A stretch of DNA of 64,000 nucleotides from Streptomyces sp. NBC_01217 (GTDB lineage Bacteria; Actinomycetota; Actinomycetes; Streptomycetales; Streptomycetaceae). Each line of letters starts with the position of its first letter. Position 1 is the stretch's first letter. The notes beneath the pieces were generated by a model. It did not search any database, was not told where the DNA came from, and was given only the letters and a program-made list of their open reading frames with translations. Below, one piece after another: positions 7,834 to 17,646 of the stretch. Location of the stretch: positions 8,125,501-8,189,500 of the forward strand of contig NZ_CP108538.1 in the NCBI RefSeq assembly GCF_035994185.1. Direction: 5' to 3'. A program made the translations under genes and the position numbers.

Positions 7834-9802
7834 CGCACGCCGCGGCTTCGCAGTACGGCCACGCCGTAGCGGCCCAGCTCCACACGGCCGTCCACCGTGC
7901 CACCGGTGAGCAGATCCACCTGCTCGCCGGGGACGGACACGGTGACGGTGGAGCGCCCATGGTTCAGCAGGAAGAGCGGCTCGCCGCGGCGGACCGCCTC
8001 CACACCCTCGGGCAGCCCCGCCAGGACCGGGCGCGCGCCCGCCTCCCGTACCACCCGGCCGAGCAGGGTGCGCAGTGCCTCGGGCTCCGGCAGAGTCGAT
8101 ACGAACCAGGCCCGGCCCTTGCGCAGCACCGCGGGCAGCCCTGCCAGCTCGCCCTCGCGGTATGCGGACATCACCTCCGCGTCCGGCTCCAGCTCCTCCG
8201 ACCAGAGCCGGGCGCGGAACCCCTCGCACTGCACCGTCGTGTCCGCGTCGAGCGGCCACCACTCATGAAGCGTACGAATGCCGAGCAGCTCACGCACCGT
8301 CCGTCCATGCCGCCCGGTCTGATCCGGTCGTCGACATCGCCGACCCCGGTGAAGAAACCGCAGACCAGCGTCCCGCCACCTCGTACATAGCCGACGAGGT
8401 TGTCGATCGCGGCATCCGTGAGCAGATACAGCTGCGGTACGGCAACCGCCTTGTACCGGCTCAACTCACCCTCCGGGCAGGCGAATTCCGTGGTGGTCCC
8501 GGTCTCCCAGAGCGCCCGGTGCCAGCTCCGCACCACCTCGGTGTAGTCGAGCAGGGAGGACGGGCGTCCCTCCTGTGCACCGGCCCACCAGGCATCCCAG
8601 TCGTGCAGGACCGCCACCTCGGCCGGCACGTCCGCGCCGCTGACGGCCGCCCCGATCGTGGCCAGTTCCGCGCCGAGCCGCTTGACCTCCCGGAACGTGC
8701 GGCCCTCCTCGCCCGCGTGCGTGAGCATCCCGGAGTGGAATTTCTCCGAGCCCTGCCGGGACTGTCGCCACTGGAAGTAGCAGACCGCATCGGCGCCGCG
8801 CGCCACCGACTGCAGCGACCAGAGCCGGTTCAGTCCGGCCGGCTTGGGGTGGTTGACACCTCGCCAGTTGACCGGGCCCGCGGCCTGCTCCATCAGCATC
8901 CAGGGACCCGCGGCCTGCGAGCGCGTCATGTCGGCGAGCATCGCGTTGTACTGGCCACCCAGCGGGTCCTTCGGGTCCGGGTAGATGTCGACGGAGACGA
9001 TGTCCTCCTGCGCCGACCACGCCCAGGCGTCCTGCCCCGACCACAACGGCATGAAGTTGGTGGTCACCGGGACACCCGGGGTATGGCGGGCGACGATGTC
9101 GCGCTCCGCCGTATAGCACTCCAGCAGCGCGTCGGACGTGAACCGCTTGAAGTCCAGCATCTGCGTGGGGTTCCTCATGTACTGCGCCTTGCGGGGCGGC
9201 AGGATCTCCGCCCAGGCGTCGTAACGCTGGCTCCAGAACGCCGTGCCCCACGCCTTGTTGAGCGCCTCGACCGTTTTGTAGCGGCTGTGCATCCACCGGC
9301 GGAAGTGCGTGGGGCTCTCGTCGCACCAGCAGTGCGTGCAGTACTCGTTGTTGATGTGCCACACCGTGAGCGCCGGATGGTCCGCGTACCGCGCGGCCAG
9401 GTCCTCGGTGAGCGCGGCGGCGTATCGCCGGTAGACCGGGGAACTCGCGCAGAACTGCTGCCGCGATCCGTACCAGATGACCGAGCCGTCCTCGGAGCGC
9501 GGCAGCGTCTCCGGGTGGAGCGCGCCCATCCAGGGCGGCGGGGAGGCGGTCGGAGTGGCCAGCACGACGCCGATGTCATGGCCGTGCAGCAGATCCATCA
9601 ACCGGTCCAGCCAGCCGAACCCCCTCGCCCCGGGGCGCGGTTCGATCGCCGCCCAGGAGAAGACCCCGAGAGTGACGGAGTTGACCCCGGCCTCCTTCAT
9701 CAGCCGTGTGTCGTCCTCCCACACCTCCTCGGGCCACTGCTCGGGGTTGTAGTCGCCGCCGAACAGGATGCGGCCGCGGGCGGCGTCGCGCAGGGACGGC
9801 AT
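7830..9802 (-). pseudogene. GH42 beta-galactosidase broken by a one-base frameshift
   Basis: Cytoplasmic-type beta-galactosidase that would strip galactose from xyloglucan side chains. Residues 1 to about 501 read as GH42: FGGDYNPEQWP (15-24), acid/base Glu153 in HINNEY, zinc-site cysteines 155, 158 and 160, and nucleophile Glu305 in LMEQ. After GGMDGR the frame runs into nonsense, while the missing C-terminal beta domain (RELLGIRTLHEWWPLDADTT onward, about 155 residues) continues in another frame and stops at 7830. Adding one G inside the CGG-TGCG stretch (minus-strand view, bases 8297-8299) restores about 657 residues, a normal GH42 length. Start at 9802: GAGGAG lies 9-10 bases before this ATG. 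An in-frame ATG at 9820 overlaps the upstream stop. It may be a true mutation or a sequencing error. Confidence 0.88.
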
Positions 9803-9816
9803 CGGCTTCCGGCTCC

Positions 9817-11250
9817 TCATGCCGGATCCGCGTACTGGATGCCGCGGCCGTTGGTGCCGAGATAGACACGGCCGTGGACACGGGGGTCACCCGTGATCAC
9901 CTCACCGGTCCAGCCCCACTGGTGAGTGTCGTCGTTGATCCGGACCCAGGTGGCGCCCTCGTCGTCGGAGCGCAGCACCGCCACACCGTCGAAGGCCGCG
10001 GAGACCCGCCCGGTCTGGAAGACCGCCGGATAGCCGGTGGCGCCGGGCCGCTGCCCGGGGCGCCCGGTCCTCTTTGCCGGGGCCGCCCTGCCGAAGCCCA
10101 GTGCGTACGAGGCCTGGCAGCCCGCCACCGGGGCGAAGACCGCACCGCCGTCCGTCGACCGGTGCGCCGGATACTTCGTGCCGTCCCAGTGGACGAACGA
10201 CCAGAGCAGTGTCGCCCCGTCCGCGCCGGCCGCGACCGGTCCGGGCGCCGAGGAGGCGATCTCCGGCTGGGCGGCGAACGGCTGCCAGCTGCGGCCGCCG
10301 TCCTCGGAGTAGGCCCCGGCCGCGGCCGAGCCGGACGGCCAGCCGGTGCGTACGACGTACGAGGGTCTGAGCGCGGCCAGGGCCAGACCGGTGGCCGTAC
10401 CGAAGACCGGGTTCGACGCCATGCCGCGTGACGGGGAGGCGGTGAGCGTGTCGTGGTACATCACACCGATGTCACCCAGCCCGCTGAGGAGTTGGGCGCC
10501 GCCCTGCTCCGGGGCGAGCAGGAACCTCACCGCGGACTCCTCCAGGCCGCGGATCTGCGGCGCCCAGTGGACCAGGTCCCGGGTTTTGAAGATCGTCGCG
10601 CCCGTTCCGTACACGATGTGGTGCGAGTCGTACGGATCGACGGCGACGGTCTGGATCCACCAGCCGAATTTGGCCGCGTCCCCGCCCCAGCGCAGATACG
10701 GCGTCTGCGACACATCGAGGACCGCAACGTCCTTGAGCGACGTCCAGCTCGCACCGCCGTCGGTGGAGCGGAACACGGTGTCGATCTGAGACCAGCGGTT
10801 GTCGGTGGTGACGACCAGCGTGCCTGCGGGGCGCGCGTCGACGGCGACACCGCCGTAGCCGAAGGTGTCGCCCGAGGCGGAGTCCGGGCTGACGGGCGTC
10901 ACATCGCACCAGGTGTCCGTCAGCGTGTCGAGCGGGTGGACCGACCCGTCCAACTGGCCGTTGGGACCGGGTGCGTCCGCGTAAGTGACGTACAGGGCAC
11001 GGGTGTTGCTGTCGTACGCGGCCCGGATCGGCACCCTCGACGCCGCGACGTCTCCGGACGGCTGACCGGGCACGGCCTCCCAGCCGCCGGAAGCGTTCGT
11101 ACGGTAGAGCGCCGTGCCGCCGTCGCCCCAGCCCGCGTACACCCTCCGGCCCGCCGAGACGAGGAACACGACACCCTGACCGGTCGCCGACGCGGTGGCC
11201 GGGAAGTCCACCGGGGCCCAGGTCAGGCCCCGGTCGATGGAGCGCAGCAG
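9817..11250 (-). pseudogene. GH74 xyloglucanase remnant lacking its N-terminal part
   Basis: C-terminal two thirds of a GH74 endo-xyloglucanase, an enzyme of two seven-bladed propellers. Bacterial-neuraminidase-type repeats are plain: RSTDGGASW, SEDGGRSWQPF, HRSTDGGAVF and RSDDEGATWVRI, ending GRVYLGTNGRGIQYAD. About 475 residues are readable against roughly 720 or more for a full catalytic unit. Homology begins abruptly at GLLRSIDRGLTWAPVDF (around 11,250), and an in-frame TGA follows upstream at 11260-11262. The first propeller, one of the two catalytic aspartates and any signal peptide are absent. A GTG at 11211 could serve as a start but would yield an inactive fragment. The stop overlaps an ATG in the GH42 frame as ATGA, so the operon once ran through here. 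Confidence 0.82.
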
Positions 11251-11252
11251 GC

Positions 11253-11318
11253 CTACGGGTCACCCTGCGCGGGTCCGTGCGTCTCTCCCGTCTCTCCTTC
11301 GCCGGGAGCACCGAGTGA
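11253..11318 (+). pseudogene. C-terminal scrap of an unidentified plus-strand gene
   Basis: Reading plus-strand frame with TGA at 11316-11318 gives VTLRGSVRLSRLSFAGSTE, which looks like the end of a beta-rich protein rather than random translation. It abuts the GH74 break point and precedes GH31 by 61 bases. Inference: it is the 3' end of a gene whose body was lost in the same deletion. The family is not recognised. Confidence 0.4.
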
Positions 11319-11379
11319 CCGCCCCGGCCGTCCGAATCGCCGTACCGCCCCGTCCAGTTGCCCCCGGCAAGGAGTCCTC

Positions 11380-13665
11380 ATGAAGTTCACCGACGGCTTC
11401 TGGCTCATGCGTGAGGGCGTCCGCGCCCGCTATGCCACCGAGATCCGTGATCTGCGCGTCGGCGCCGACCGGTTCACCGCCTACGCGGCGGTCAAACGCG
11501 TCACCCAACGGGGCGACACCCTCAACACCCCGCTCATCACCGTCGAATGCTTCTCCCCGGCCGAGGGGATCATCGGCGTACGCACCACGCACCACGCGGG
11601 AAAGGCCCAGCACGGGCCGGACTTCGCTCTCCCCGGACTCGACCCCGCGGCCGCCGGCGCGCAGACCCGCAGGGACGGCACGGTCACTGAACTGACCAGC
11701 GGCCCCATGACGTTGCGCATCGACGGCGAAGGGCCGTGGGGCATGGCGTTCCTCGACGCCGAGGGCCGCCGCCTCACCGGTGTCGACATCAAGGGCACGG
11801 CCTTCGCCACCACCCCGGACGGCGCGCACCACATGATCGCCCAACTCGCCCTGGACGTGGGGGAGAACGTCTACGGGCTCGGCGAACGCTTCACCCCGTA
11901 CGTCAAGAACGGCCAGACCGTGGACATCTGGCAGGCCTACGGTGGCACCAGCAGTGAGCTGGCGTACAAGAACATTCCGTTCTACCTCTCGTCCCGCGGT
12001 TACGGCGTCTTCGTCAACCATCCCGGGAAGGTCTCCTTCGAGATCGGCTCCGAGTCGGTCGGCCAGGTCCAGTTCAGCGTCGAGGACCAGTCGTTGGAGT
12101 ACTACATCGTCGCCGGACCCACCCCGAAGGACGTCCTCGCCCGCTACACGGCGCTGACCGGCCGGCCCGCGCTGCCGCCGGCCTGGTCGTTCGGCCTCTG
12201 GCTGACCACGTCGTTCTGCACCTCGTACGACGAGGAGACGGTCACCTCGTTCGTCGACGGAATGGCCGAACGCGACATCCCGCTCAGCGTGTTCCACTTC
12301 GACTGCTTCTGGATGCGTGAATACCAGTGGTCGGACTTCGCGTGGGACCCGGATGTCTTCCCCGACCCCGAAGGCATGCTGGCCCGGCTCAAGGAACGCG
12401 GACTGCGCGTCAGCATGTGGATCAACCCGTACATCGCCCAGAAGTCCCCGCTGTTCGCGGAAGGCGCCGAACGCGGCTATCTGGTGCGTCGTGCGAACGG
12501 TGACATCTGGCAGTGGGACCTGTGGCAGCCCGGCATGGCACTCGTCGACTTCACCGACCCCGCCGCCCGCGACTGGTACAGCGGCAAACTGCGCGTCCTG
12601 CTCGACCAGGGCGTGGATTCGTTCAAGACGGATTTCGGCGAGCGCGTCCCCACCGATGTGGTGTGGCACGACGGCTCGGACCCGGAGCGCATGCACAACT
12701 ACTACGCGCAGATCTACAACCGCACGGTCTTCGAACTCCTGGAGAAGGAGCGCGGCCACGGCGAGGCGGTGCTCTTCGCCCGCTCGGCGACCGCGGGCGG
12801 CCAGCAGTTCCCCGTCCACTGGGGCGGTGACTGCTTCGCCTCGTTCACCGCGATGGCGGAGTCACTGCGCGGCGGCCTGTCGCTGAGCCTGTCGGGCTTC
12901 GGCTTCTGGAGCCATGACATCGGCGGTTTCGAAGGCACCCCCGACCCGGCCGTCTTCAAACGATGGCTCGCCTTCGGCCTGATGTCCTCGCACAGCCGGC
13001 TGCACGGCAATGTGTCCTATCGCGTGCCGTGGGCGTTCGGCGAGGAGGCCGTCGACGTCGCCCGCAGGTTCACGCTGCTCAAGCACCGGCTGATGCCGTA
13101 TCTGTACGGGGCTGCGGCCGAGGCGCACCGCACCGGCATCCCGATGATGCGTCCCATGCTGCTGGAATTCCCGGACGACCCGACCACCCGGATGCTGGAC
13201 CGTCAGTACATGCTCGGACCCGATCTGCTGGTCGCCCCGGTCTTCACGGAGGACGGCCGGGTCGAGTTCTACGTCCCCGAGGGGACATGGACGTCTCTGC
13301 TGACCGGTGAGACGGTCACCGGCCCTGCCTGGCGCCACGAGACCCACGGCTTCGACAGCTTCCCGGTCCTGGTCCGTCCGGGCGCGGTGCTCCCCTGGGG
13401 CGCCGACGACCAGCGCCCGGACGGTGACTGGCTGGACGGCCTCACGTTGCGGGCCTTCGGCCCGGCGGCCACTGCCGCTGCCACGGAGACCGTGGTCACG
13501 GTGCCGGACCTGACGGGTGCGCCCGCGGTGACCTTTCACGTCGTACGGGACGCGGACGCCGTGCAGGTCACGGCCCGGGGCACGGACCGCCCCTACCGCG
13601 TGGTCCTGGAGGACTCCGGGACGGCGGGGGAGGGGGCGGGGACGGTGAGGGTGACAGCGGGGTGA
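11380..13665 (+). CDS. yicI: GH31 alpha-xylosidase (YicI type)
   Basis: Intracellular alpha-xylosidase that releases xylose from the non-reducing end of xyloglucan oligosaccharides. The 761-residue protein follows Escherichia coli YicI closely. An N-terminal beta domain includes LDVGENVYGLGERFTPYVK (158-176). The (beta/alpha)8 barrel carries nucleophile Asp418 in FKTDFGERVP and acid/base Asp484 in HWGGDCFASF. RHETHGFDSFPVLVRPG begins the C-terminal beta domains. No signal peptide. The ATG at 11380 has AAGGAG 6 bases upstream; the open frame extends far upstream but without homology. It is divergent from the glycosidase operon. Its upstream region seems to be the product of a deletion, so whether it still has its own promoter is unclear. 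Released xylose would feed the xylA/xylB genes 7 kb away. Confidence 0.93.
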   Translation: MKFTDGFWLMREGVRARYATEIRDLRVGADRFTAYAAVKRVTQRGDTLNTPLITVECFSPAEGIIGVRTTHHAGKAQHGPDFALPGLDPAAAGAQTRRDGTVTELTSGPMTLRIDGEGPWGMAFLDAEGRRLTGVDIKGTAFATTPDGAHHMIAQLALDVGENVYGLGERFTPYVKNGQTVDIWQAYGGTSSELAYKNIPFYLSSRGYGVFVNHPGKVSFEIGSESVGQVQFSVEDQSLEYYIVAGPTPKDVLARYTALTGRPALPPAWSFGLWLTTSFCTSYDEETVTSFVDGMAERDIPLSVFHFDCFWMREYQWSDFAWDPDVFPDPEGMLARLKERGLRVSMWINPYIAQKSPLFAEGAERGYLVRRANGDIWQWDLWQPGMALVDFTDPAARDWYSGKLRVLLDQGVDSFKTDFGERVPTDVVWHDGSDPERMHNYYAQIYNRTVFELLEKERGHGEAVLFARSATAGGQQFPVHWGGDCFASFTAMAESLRGGLSLSLSGFGFWSHDIGGFEGTPDPAVFKRWLAFGLMSSHSRLHGNVSYRVPWAFGEEAVDVARRFTLLKHRLMPYLYGAAAEAHRTGIPMMRPMLLEFPDDPTTRMLDRQYMLGPDLLVAPVFTEDGRVEFYVPEGTWTSLLTGETVTGPAWRHETHGFDSFPVLVRPGAVLPWGADDQRPDGDWLDGLTLRAFGPAATAAATETVVTVPDLTGAPAVTFHVVRDADAVQVTARGTDRPYRVVLEDSGTAGEGAGTVRVTAG

Positions 13666-13720
13666 GTGAGCGGCGGGTGTGCCGGTGGGGTGAGAACGCG
13701 GCGGGCTCCCCGCCCGCCCG

Positions 13721-14257
13721 TCAGCCCAGTGCTTCCGCCAGAGCGCGGTCCGCCGCGGCGCGCGACTCCTGCCACGGCGTGGTGACCGGCACCCACACAT
13801 GGATCCCCCTGGGCATGCCCACGGTGGCCGCACCGAAGGTGACGCCCAGGTGGGAGGGGGCGGCCGACACGGACAGACTGCCCACGACATGCCCCTCGGC
13901 GGCCGCCGGGTCCGCCGTGCGGACGGCGGCGTACGCGCGCTCACCCCGCGAGAGGAGGTAGGGCCCGCTCTCGGCCGGCGGCACGGTCTCGGCGGAGCCG
14001 TCCAGGCCCCTGAAGGTGATGGCCGGAACGCGGTCCACGACGCAGGCCCGGCCGCCATGGTTGGTGACGCTGATCCGGGCGACGTTCCGCTGCCCGCCGG
14101 GCGAGGCGCGCACATCGAGGGTCTTCTCCGGGCAGATTCCGGGAAGCGCCGCGGTCCGGGAGGATGCGGCGCCGCTCGTGGCCGACGCCGCGGTGGCGGT
14201 CGGCGTCAGCACGGCCGCGACGGTCAGGGCGGAGGCGAGAGCGGAGCGGAGACGCAT
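13721..14257 (-). CDS. Secreted DUF4232-type protein
   Basis: Small exported protein of unknown function, 178 residues. It has a Sec signal (MRLRSALASALTVAAVLTP) with likely cleavage around ASA near residue 28. The mature part looks like an immunoglobulin-like beta sandwich as in DUF4232, with ISVTNHGGRACVVDRVPAITF and two cysteines (around residues 42 and 72) able to form a disulfide. Proteins of this family are common in Streptomyces and often anchored or secreted; this one has no lipobox or C-terminal anchor. It converges with GH31 and has no obvious operon partner. Confidence 0.72.
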   Translation of the reverse strand: MRLRSALASALTVAAVLTPTATAASATSGAASSRTAALPGICPEKTLDVRASPGGQRNVARISVTNHGGRACVVDRVPAITFRGLDGSAETVPPAESGPYLLSRGERAYAAVRTADPAAAEGHVVGSLSVSAAPSHLGVTFGAATVGMPRGIHVWVPVTTPWQESRAAADRALAEALG

Positions 14258-14550
14258 GGTGTTTCTCCCGTTGGATCGACAGCCCGCGGAGGCGGCCGGA
14301 CGCCCCTGCGGCGGGTGGGGCCGCCCTCGTCAGTGTGACCGGTATGCCAGGATTTCCGCGACAGAACAGACATATCATTTCGGCATGCCTGGCGAGGGGA
14401 TGGAGCCTCGTCAGTGGTTGATGCCTGCGAAGGCGGTGGTCATGGGGGCCGTCCTCCCCCGGGGGCGGGTTTGTGCCCGGTCAGCAGAGCGGCTGCCCCG
14501 GGACACGCCCCCATTCCCCCGTACATCGGCGTGCCGCCCGGCGGGGACGC

Positions 14551-15132
14551 CTACACCGTCTCGGCCGGGCCGTGCTGCGTCGTACGGCTGCGGGCACGAA
14601 GGACGAGAGCGGTCACGATCAGCCCCGCCATGACGAGCGCCGACAGCAGTGCCACGGCCCAGATCCACGCGTAGTGCTCATAGGCCCAACCGCCCGTCCG
14701 GTCATGGTGCTTGCGGCTCGGGCCCATCATCTCGGCACAGGCCGTGCCGAGCGGCATCAGCGCCGCGAAACAGAGCGCCGCGATGCCGCCCCTGACCGCT
14801 GAACGGGCCTTCCCCGCCGACCGTTTCAGCGTGCCGAGCGCCATCGCTCCGACCGCGAGGACCACGGGTATCAGCGCACCGACCACCACGGCGAAGCCGT
14901 AGCCCCCGCCCGGAAAGCTGTCGCGCGTCCACCGCCACAGGCCGGTGCCGCCGAGCGTGGACCCGATCGCGGGGACGACGATGCCGAGGACGACGGCCAC
15001 CATGCAGCCGCAGCCGAGGGCGGTGTCCCGACGGCGGCCGGAGGTGGCGTCGGCCGTGCGCGGCGGGCGCGCGGTGTACGTCAGCGAGCCGGAAGCGGCC
15101 CTGCGCCTGCGGGGCTTCCTGGAACCGCCCAC
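14551..15132 (-). CDS. Four-helix membrane protein of unknown function
   Basis: A 193-residue protein with a basic N-terminal tail (GGSRKPRRRR) and four hydrophobic segments: CGCMVAVVLGIVVPAIG, FAVVVGALIPVVLAVGAMAL, GGIAALCFAALMPLGTAC and WIWAVALLSALVMAGLIVTA. A soluble loop rich in charged residues and histidines (GPSRKHHDRTGG) lies before the last helix. The GTG start at 15132 has GGAGGG 9 bases upstream. The gene follows the P450 stop by 23 bases on the same strand, so the two are probably co-transcribed. No family is recognised. The 293 bases between its stop and the DUF4232 start show no convincing gene. Confidence 0.65.
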   Translation of the reverse strand: MGGSRKPRRRRAASGSLTYTARPPRTADATSGRRRDTALGCGCMVAVVLGIVVPAIGSTLGGTGLWRWTRDSFPGGGYGFAVVVGALIPVVLAVGAMALGTLKRSAGKARSAVRGGIAALCFAALMPLGTACAEMMGPSRKHHDRTGGWAYEHYAWIWAVALLSALVMAGLIVTALVLRARSRTTQHGPAETV

Positions 15133-15155
15133 GGGTGTCGCCCTCCTCGGCACCG

Positions 15156-16523
15156 CTACCGCGCCCGGACCGTTGCCATCACCTCGCGGTCCGGCTGCAG
15201 CGTCAGCGTCGGTACGGGGTTGACGGTCCCCGGGTCCACCTCCAGCTCGAAACGGCGTGCCAGCACGGCCAGGATCAGCACCGCCTCGACCATCGCGAAC
15301 CGCGTTCCCAGACAGACTCTGGGGCCGCCGCCGAACGGGAACCAGGCATACTCCGCGATGTCGTCGCCGTTCTCCGGGTCCCAGCGCTCGGGGCGGAACT
15401 CCTCCGGCTCGGGAAACCACCGCGCGTCGCGGTGCGTCGCCCACTGGCTGGTCCACACCCTCGTGCCCTCCGGCATCGGCACACCGCCGATCCGCGCACC
15501 CTCCTTGGCCACGCCCGTGACGAGCCAGATCGTCGGGTAGAGGCGCAGGGTCTCCTTGACCACCGACTGGGTGTACGTCAGCCGGGCATAGTCGTCGAAC
15601 CCCGGCTCCCGGTCGCCGAGTACCCGGTCCAGCTCCTCGGCGAGCGCGGCGCGCGCCCGCGGGTTGCGGGACAGCAGATACCAGGCCCACACCAGAGTGG
15701 AGCTGGTCGTCTCGTGCCCGCCGATGTACAGGGTGACCGTCTCGTCGCGTATCTCCTGGTCCGTGAGGTGCGCGCCCGTCTCGTCGACCGCGGTCAGCAG
15801 CCGGCTCAGCAGATCGGGGCGGTCGTCCCCGCCGTCGCGGTGCCGGGCGACGACCCGGCCCACCTCGGCGTCGATGACCGCGGCGGCCTTCCTGATCCTG
15901 GCCCGGCCGGGCGTAGGCACCCAGTCCGGCAGCAGCGCGCCGATGCCGGCGAACTCCTTGCCGATCTCCTGCTGCGCCACATCCATCGCCCGGCCCATCG
16001 CCTCGGCATCGGCCGGGGTGTCGACGCCGAAGATCGTGCGGACCGCGATCCGCTGCGTCAGAGCCGCCATCTCCCGCTTGATGTCGATCAGTTCACCGCC
16101 GGACCAGGTGTCCGCCAGCTCCACCGTGCTGCTCGCCATCGTCGCCGCGTACGAGCGCACCTGCTTGGGCCGCACGGACGGCTGCACCAGCGAACGCTTT
16201 CGCCGCCAGTCCGCACCGCGCGCGACCACGACACCGTTTCCCATCACGGTGCGGAACGCGATGCCGAGGGCGGGCTGGTCGAAGGTGCGCTCCGTCTCCG
16301 TCAGCAGCTCGCCTATGCACTCCGGATCGGCTATGTACACACACGGGTTGGGGCCGAAACGCCAGCCGACCATGTCGCCGTGACCGCGCAGCCGCTCGAA
16401 GAACGCGAGAGGATTCTTGCCGAACTGCGGCAGGTTTCCGAGAAAAGGCAGCCCCTTGGGGCCCGGCACGATCGTGTGGCCTCGCGGCTCGGCATCGACG
16501 GCCGGGCCGGTCTCCGTGGACAT
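15156..16523 (-). CDS. Cytochrome P450
   Basis: Haem monooxygenase of 455 residues, longer than the usual 400-residue soluble actinobacterial type. It begins with the proline-rich hinge PGPKGLPFLGNL typical of P450s related to the CYP4/CYP102 branch. Signatures are I-helix GGHETTSS, K-helix KETLRLYP with Glu and Arg of ExxR, PERF-like FRPERW, and haem loop FPFGGGPRVCLG with the cysteine ligand. No transmembrane anchor is seen. The ATG at 16523 has GGAG 6 bases upstream; an in-frame upstream ATG at 16550 is less likely. A four-helix membrane protein follows 23 bases downstream. No ferredoxin gene is adjacent. The substrate is unknown. Confidence 0.92.
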   Translation of the reverse strand: MSTETGPAVDAEPRGHTIVPGPKGLPFLGNLPQFGKNPLAFFERLRGHGDMVGWRFGPNPCVYIADPECIGELLTETERTFDQPALGIAFRTVMGNGVVVARGADWRRKRSLVQPSVRPKQVRSYAATMASSTVELADTWSGGELIDIKREMAALTQRIAVRTIFGVDTPADAEAMGRAMDVAQQEIGKEFAGIGALLPDWVPTPGRARIRKAAAVIDAEVGRVVARHRDGGDDRPDLLSRLLTAVDETGAHLTDQEIRDETVTLYIGGHETTSSTLVWAWYLLSRNPRARAALAEELDRVLGDREPGFDDYARLTYTQSVVKETLRLYPTIWLVTGVAKEGARIGGVPMPEGTRVWTSQWATHRDARWFPEPEEFRPERWDPENGDDIAEYAWFPFGGGPRVCLGTRFAMVEAVLILAVLARRFELEVDPGTVNPVPTLTLQPDREVMATVRAR

Positions 16524-16788
16524 GAAGGTCTCCGCTCCCTTGTGGCGCACCCGATGTGGTGCGCAGCGACCTGACTTCAGCGGTACCGCACGGCACGGAT
16601 AACATCATCTGCCTTGTGCGGTACGTGAGTTGTCGAGAGTAGCGGCCTTCGTGCCGAGAGCGTGCGGGCGGCCGGGCGGCCGGGGAGGTGCTTTGGCCGC
16701 CGCCGGACGGGACCGGGTGCCGGCCCCGTCCGGCGGCGCGGTTCGACGGGCTCGTGGCGGGGCGGCCCGCCGAACCGCGATGTGCCGG

Positions 16789-17646
16789 TCAGACGCCCGG
16801 CGGAACCCGGGACGGGCGGCCGTTGCCGCGGGTGAGGGTGTAGCCGAAGACGGCCGCGAACGCCCCCAGCACACCGCCGCCGACGGTCCACAGCCAGCGG
16901 TCGGTCCACCAGCCGGAGGCCCAGCCGTCCTCGGGCTCGCTGCCGCGCGAGACCTCGGCCGACGAGTCGTCGTCACTCGTGGCAGCGGCGTCCGAGGTGC
17001 CGGAGGCCTGCGCGACGGAGGACACACCGGGGATCAGCGGTTCGGCGAGTGTGCCGTCCACATCCCCGGCGCCGCCCTTGTCGACGGCCGTGACCTCGAC
17101 CTCGGTCTGCACCGGAAGACCGAGGTCCGCCGAGGGCAGGTCGATGACCGTGAGGCGCACGTAGTAGCTGCCCGGCAGCGGGTCGTCGGCCCACGGCTCG
17201 GACCAGGCGCGCACGGTCCGCAGTACACAGGTCAGCTCGACCGCCGACGCGTCGGCCGCCACCTTCGCCGTCTGGCGCCCGTACATGCAGGCCTGACGGC
17301 GCCGCAGCCCGTCGTACACATCGACCTGCCAAGTCGACGCGCCGTGCCGGGTGGCGCTCTCCGGCAGGGTGATCTTCGCCTTGACGGTGGCCCGCTGGCC
17401 CGCGTCGGCGGGGAACACCCAGTACAGGTAGTCACCCGTGGACGCCCCGGCCGTGGCGCGCTGGTTCTGCTGGACCGCCGTGGCGGTACGGAAGGTGGTG
17501 CCGGCCTCGGTGGGGCCGGACGCGCCGTCGGAGGCGCTGGGGCTCGGGCTCGCCGACGGATCGTCGGCCGAGGCGGCGCCCGCCGAGGTCAGCAGGGCGA
17601 GGCCGGTCAGCAGCGCACCCGTGAGCACACGTGTCGTACGCATCAT
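16789..17646 (-). CDS. Secreted, C-terminally anchored partner of the vWA protein
   Basis: A 285-residue protein with a Sec signal (MMRTTRVLTGALLTGLALL), a Ser/Pro/Ala-rich linker (SASPSPSASDGASG), a beta-rich domain from about residue 50 to 190 and a C-terminal membrane helix (WTVGGGVLGAFAAVFGYTL) before a short basic tail. It should sit outside the membrane, anchored at its C-terminus. The start ATG shares one base with the stop of the upstream vWA gene (TGATG), and GGAGGA lies 8 bases ahead, so the pair is translationally coupled. The phrases TGDYLYWVFPADAGQRATVKA and RWYRVDVLPGEELRA in the partner look alike, suggesting the two share a domain. The function is unknown. Confidence 0.75.
   Translation of the reverse strand: MMRTTRVLTGALLTGLALLTSAGAASADDPSASPSPSASDGASGPTEAGTTFRTATAVQQNQRATAGASTGDYLYWVFPADAGQRATVKAKITLPESATRHGASTWQVDVYDGLRRRQACMYGRQTAKVAADASAVELTCVLRTVRAWSEPWADDPLPGSYYVRLTVIDLPSADLGLPVQTEVEVTAVDKGGAGDVDGTLAEPLIPGVSSVAQASGTSDAAATSDDDSSAEVSRGSEPEDGWASGWWTDRWLWTVGGGVLGAFAAVFGYTLTRGNGRPSRVPPGV

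Noticed and set aside
5542..8262. Longer 906-residue reading of the GH95 gene
   Set aside because: The first 140 residues overlap the GH42 3' part in another frame and show no homology. ATG at 7833 with ATGA coupling fits better.
10453..11379. 300-codon N-terminal extension of the GH31 frame
   Set aside because: Translation is antisense to GH74 and un-protein-like; a strong ribosome-binding site marks ATG at 11380.
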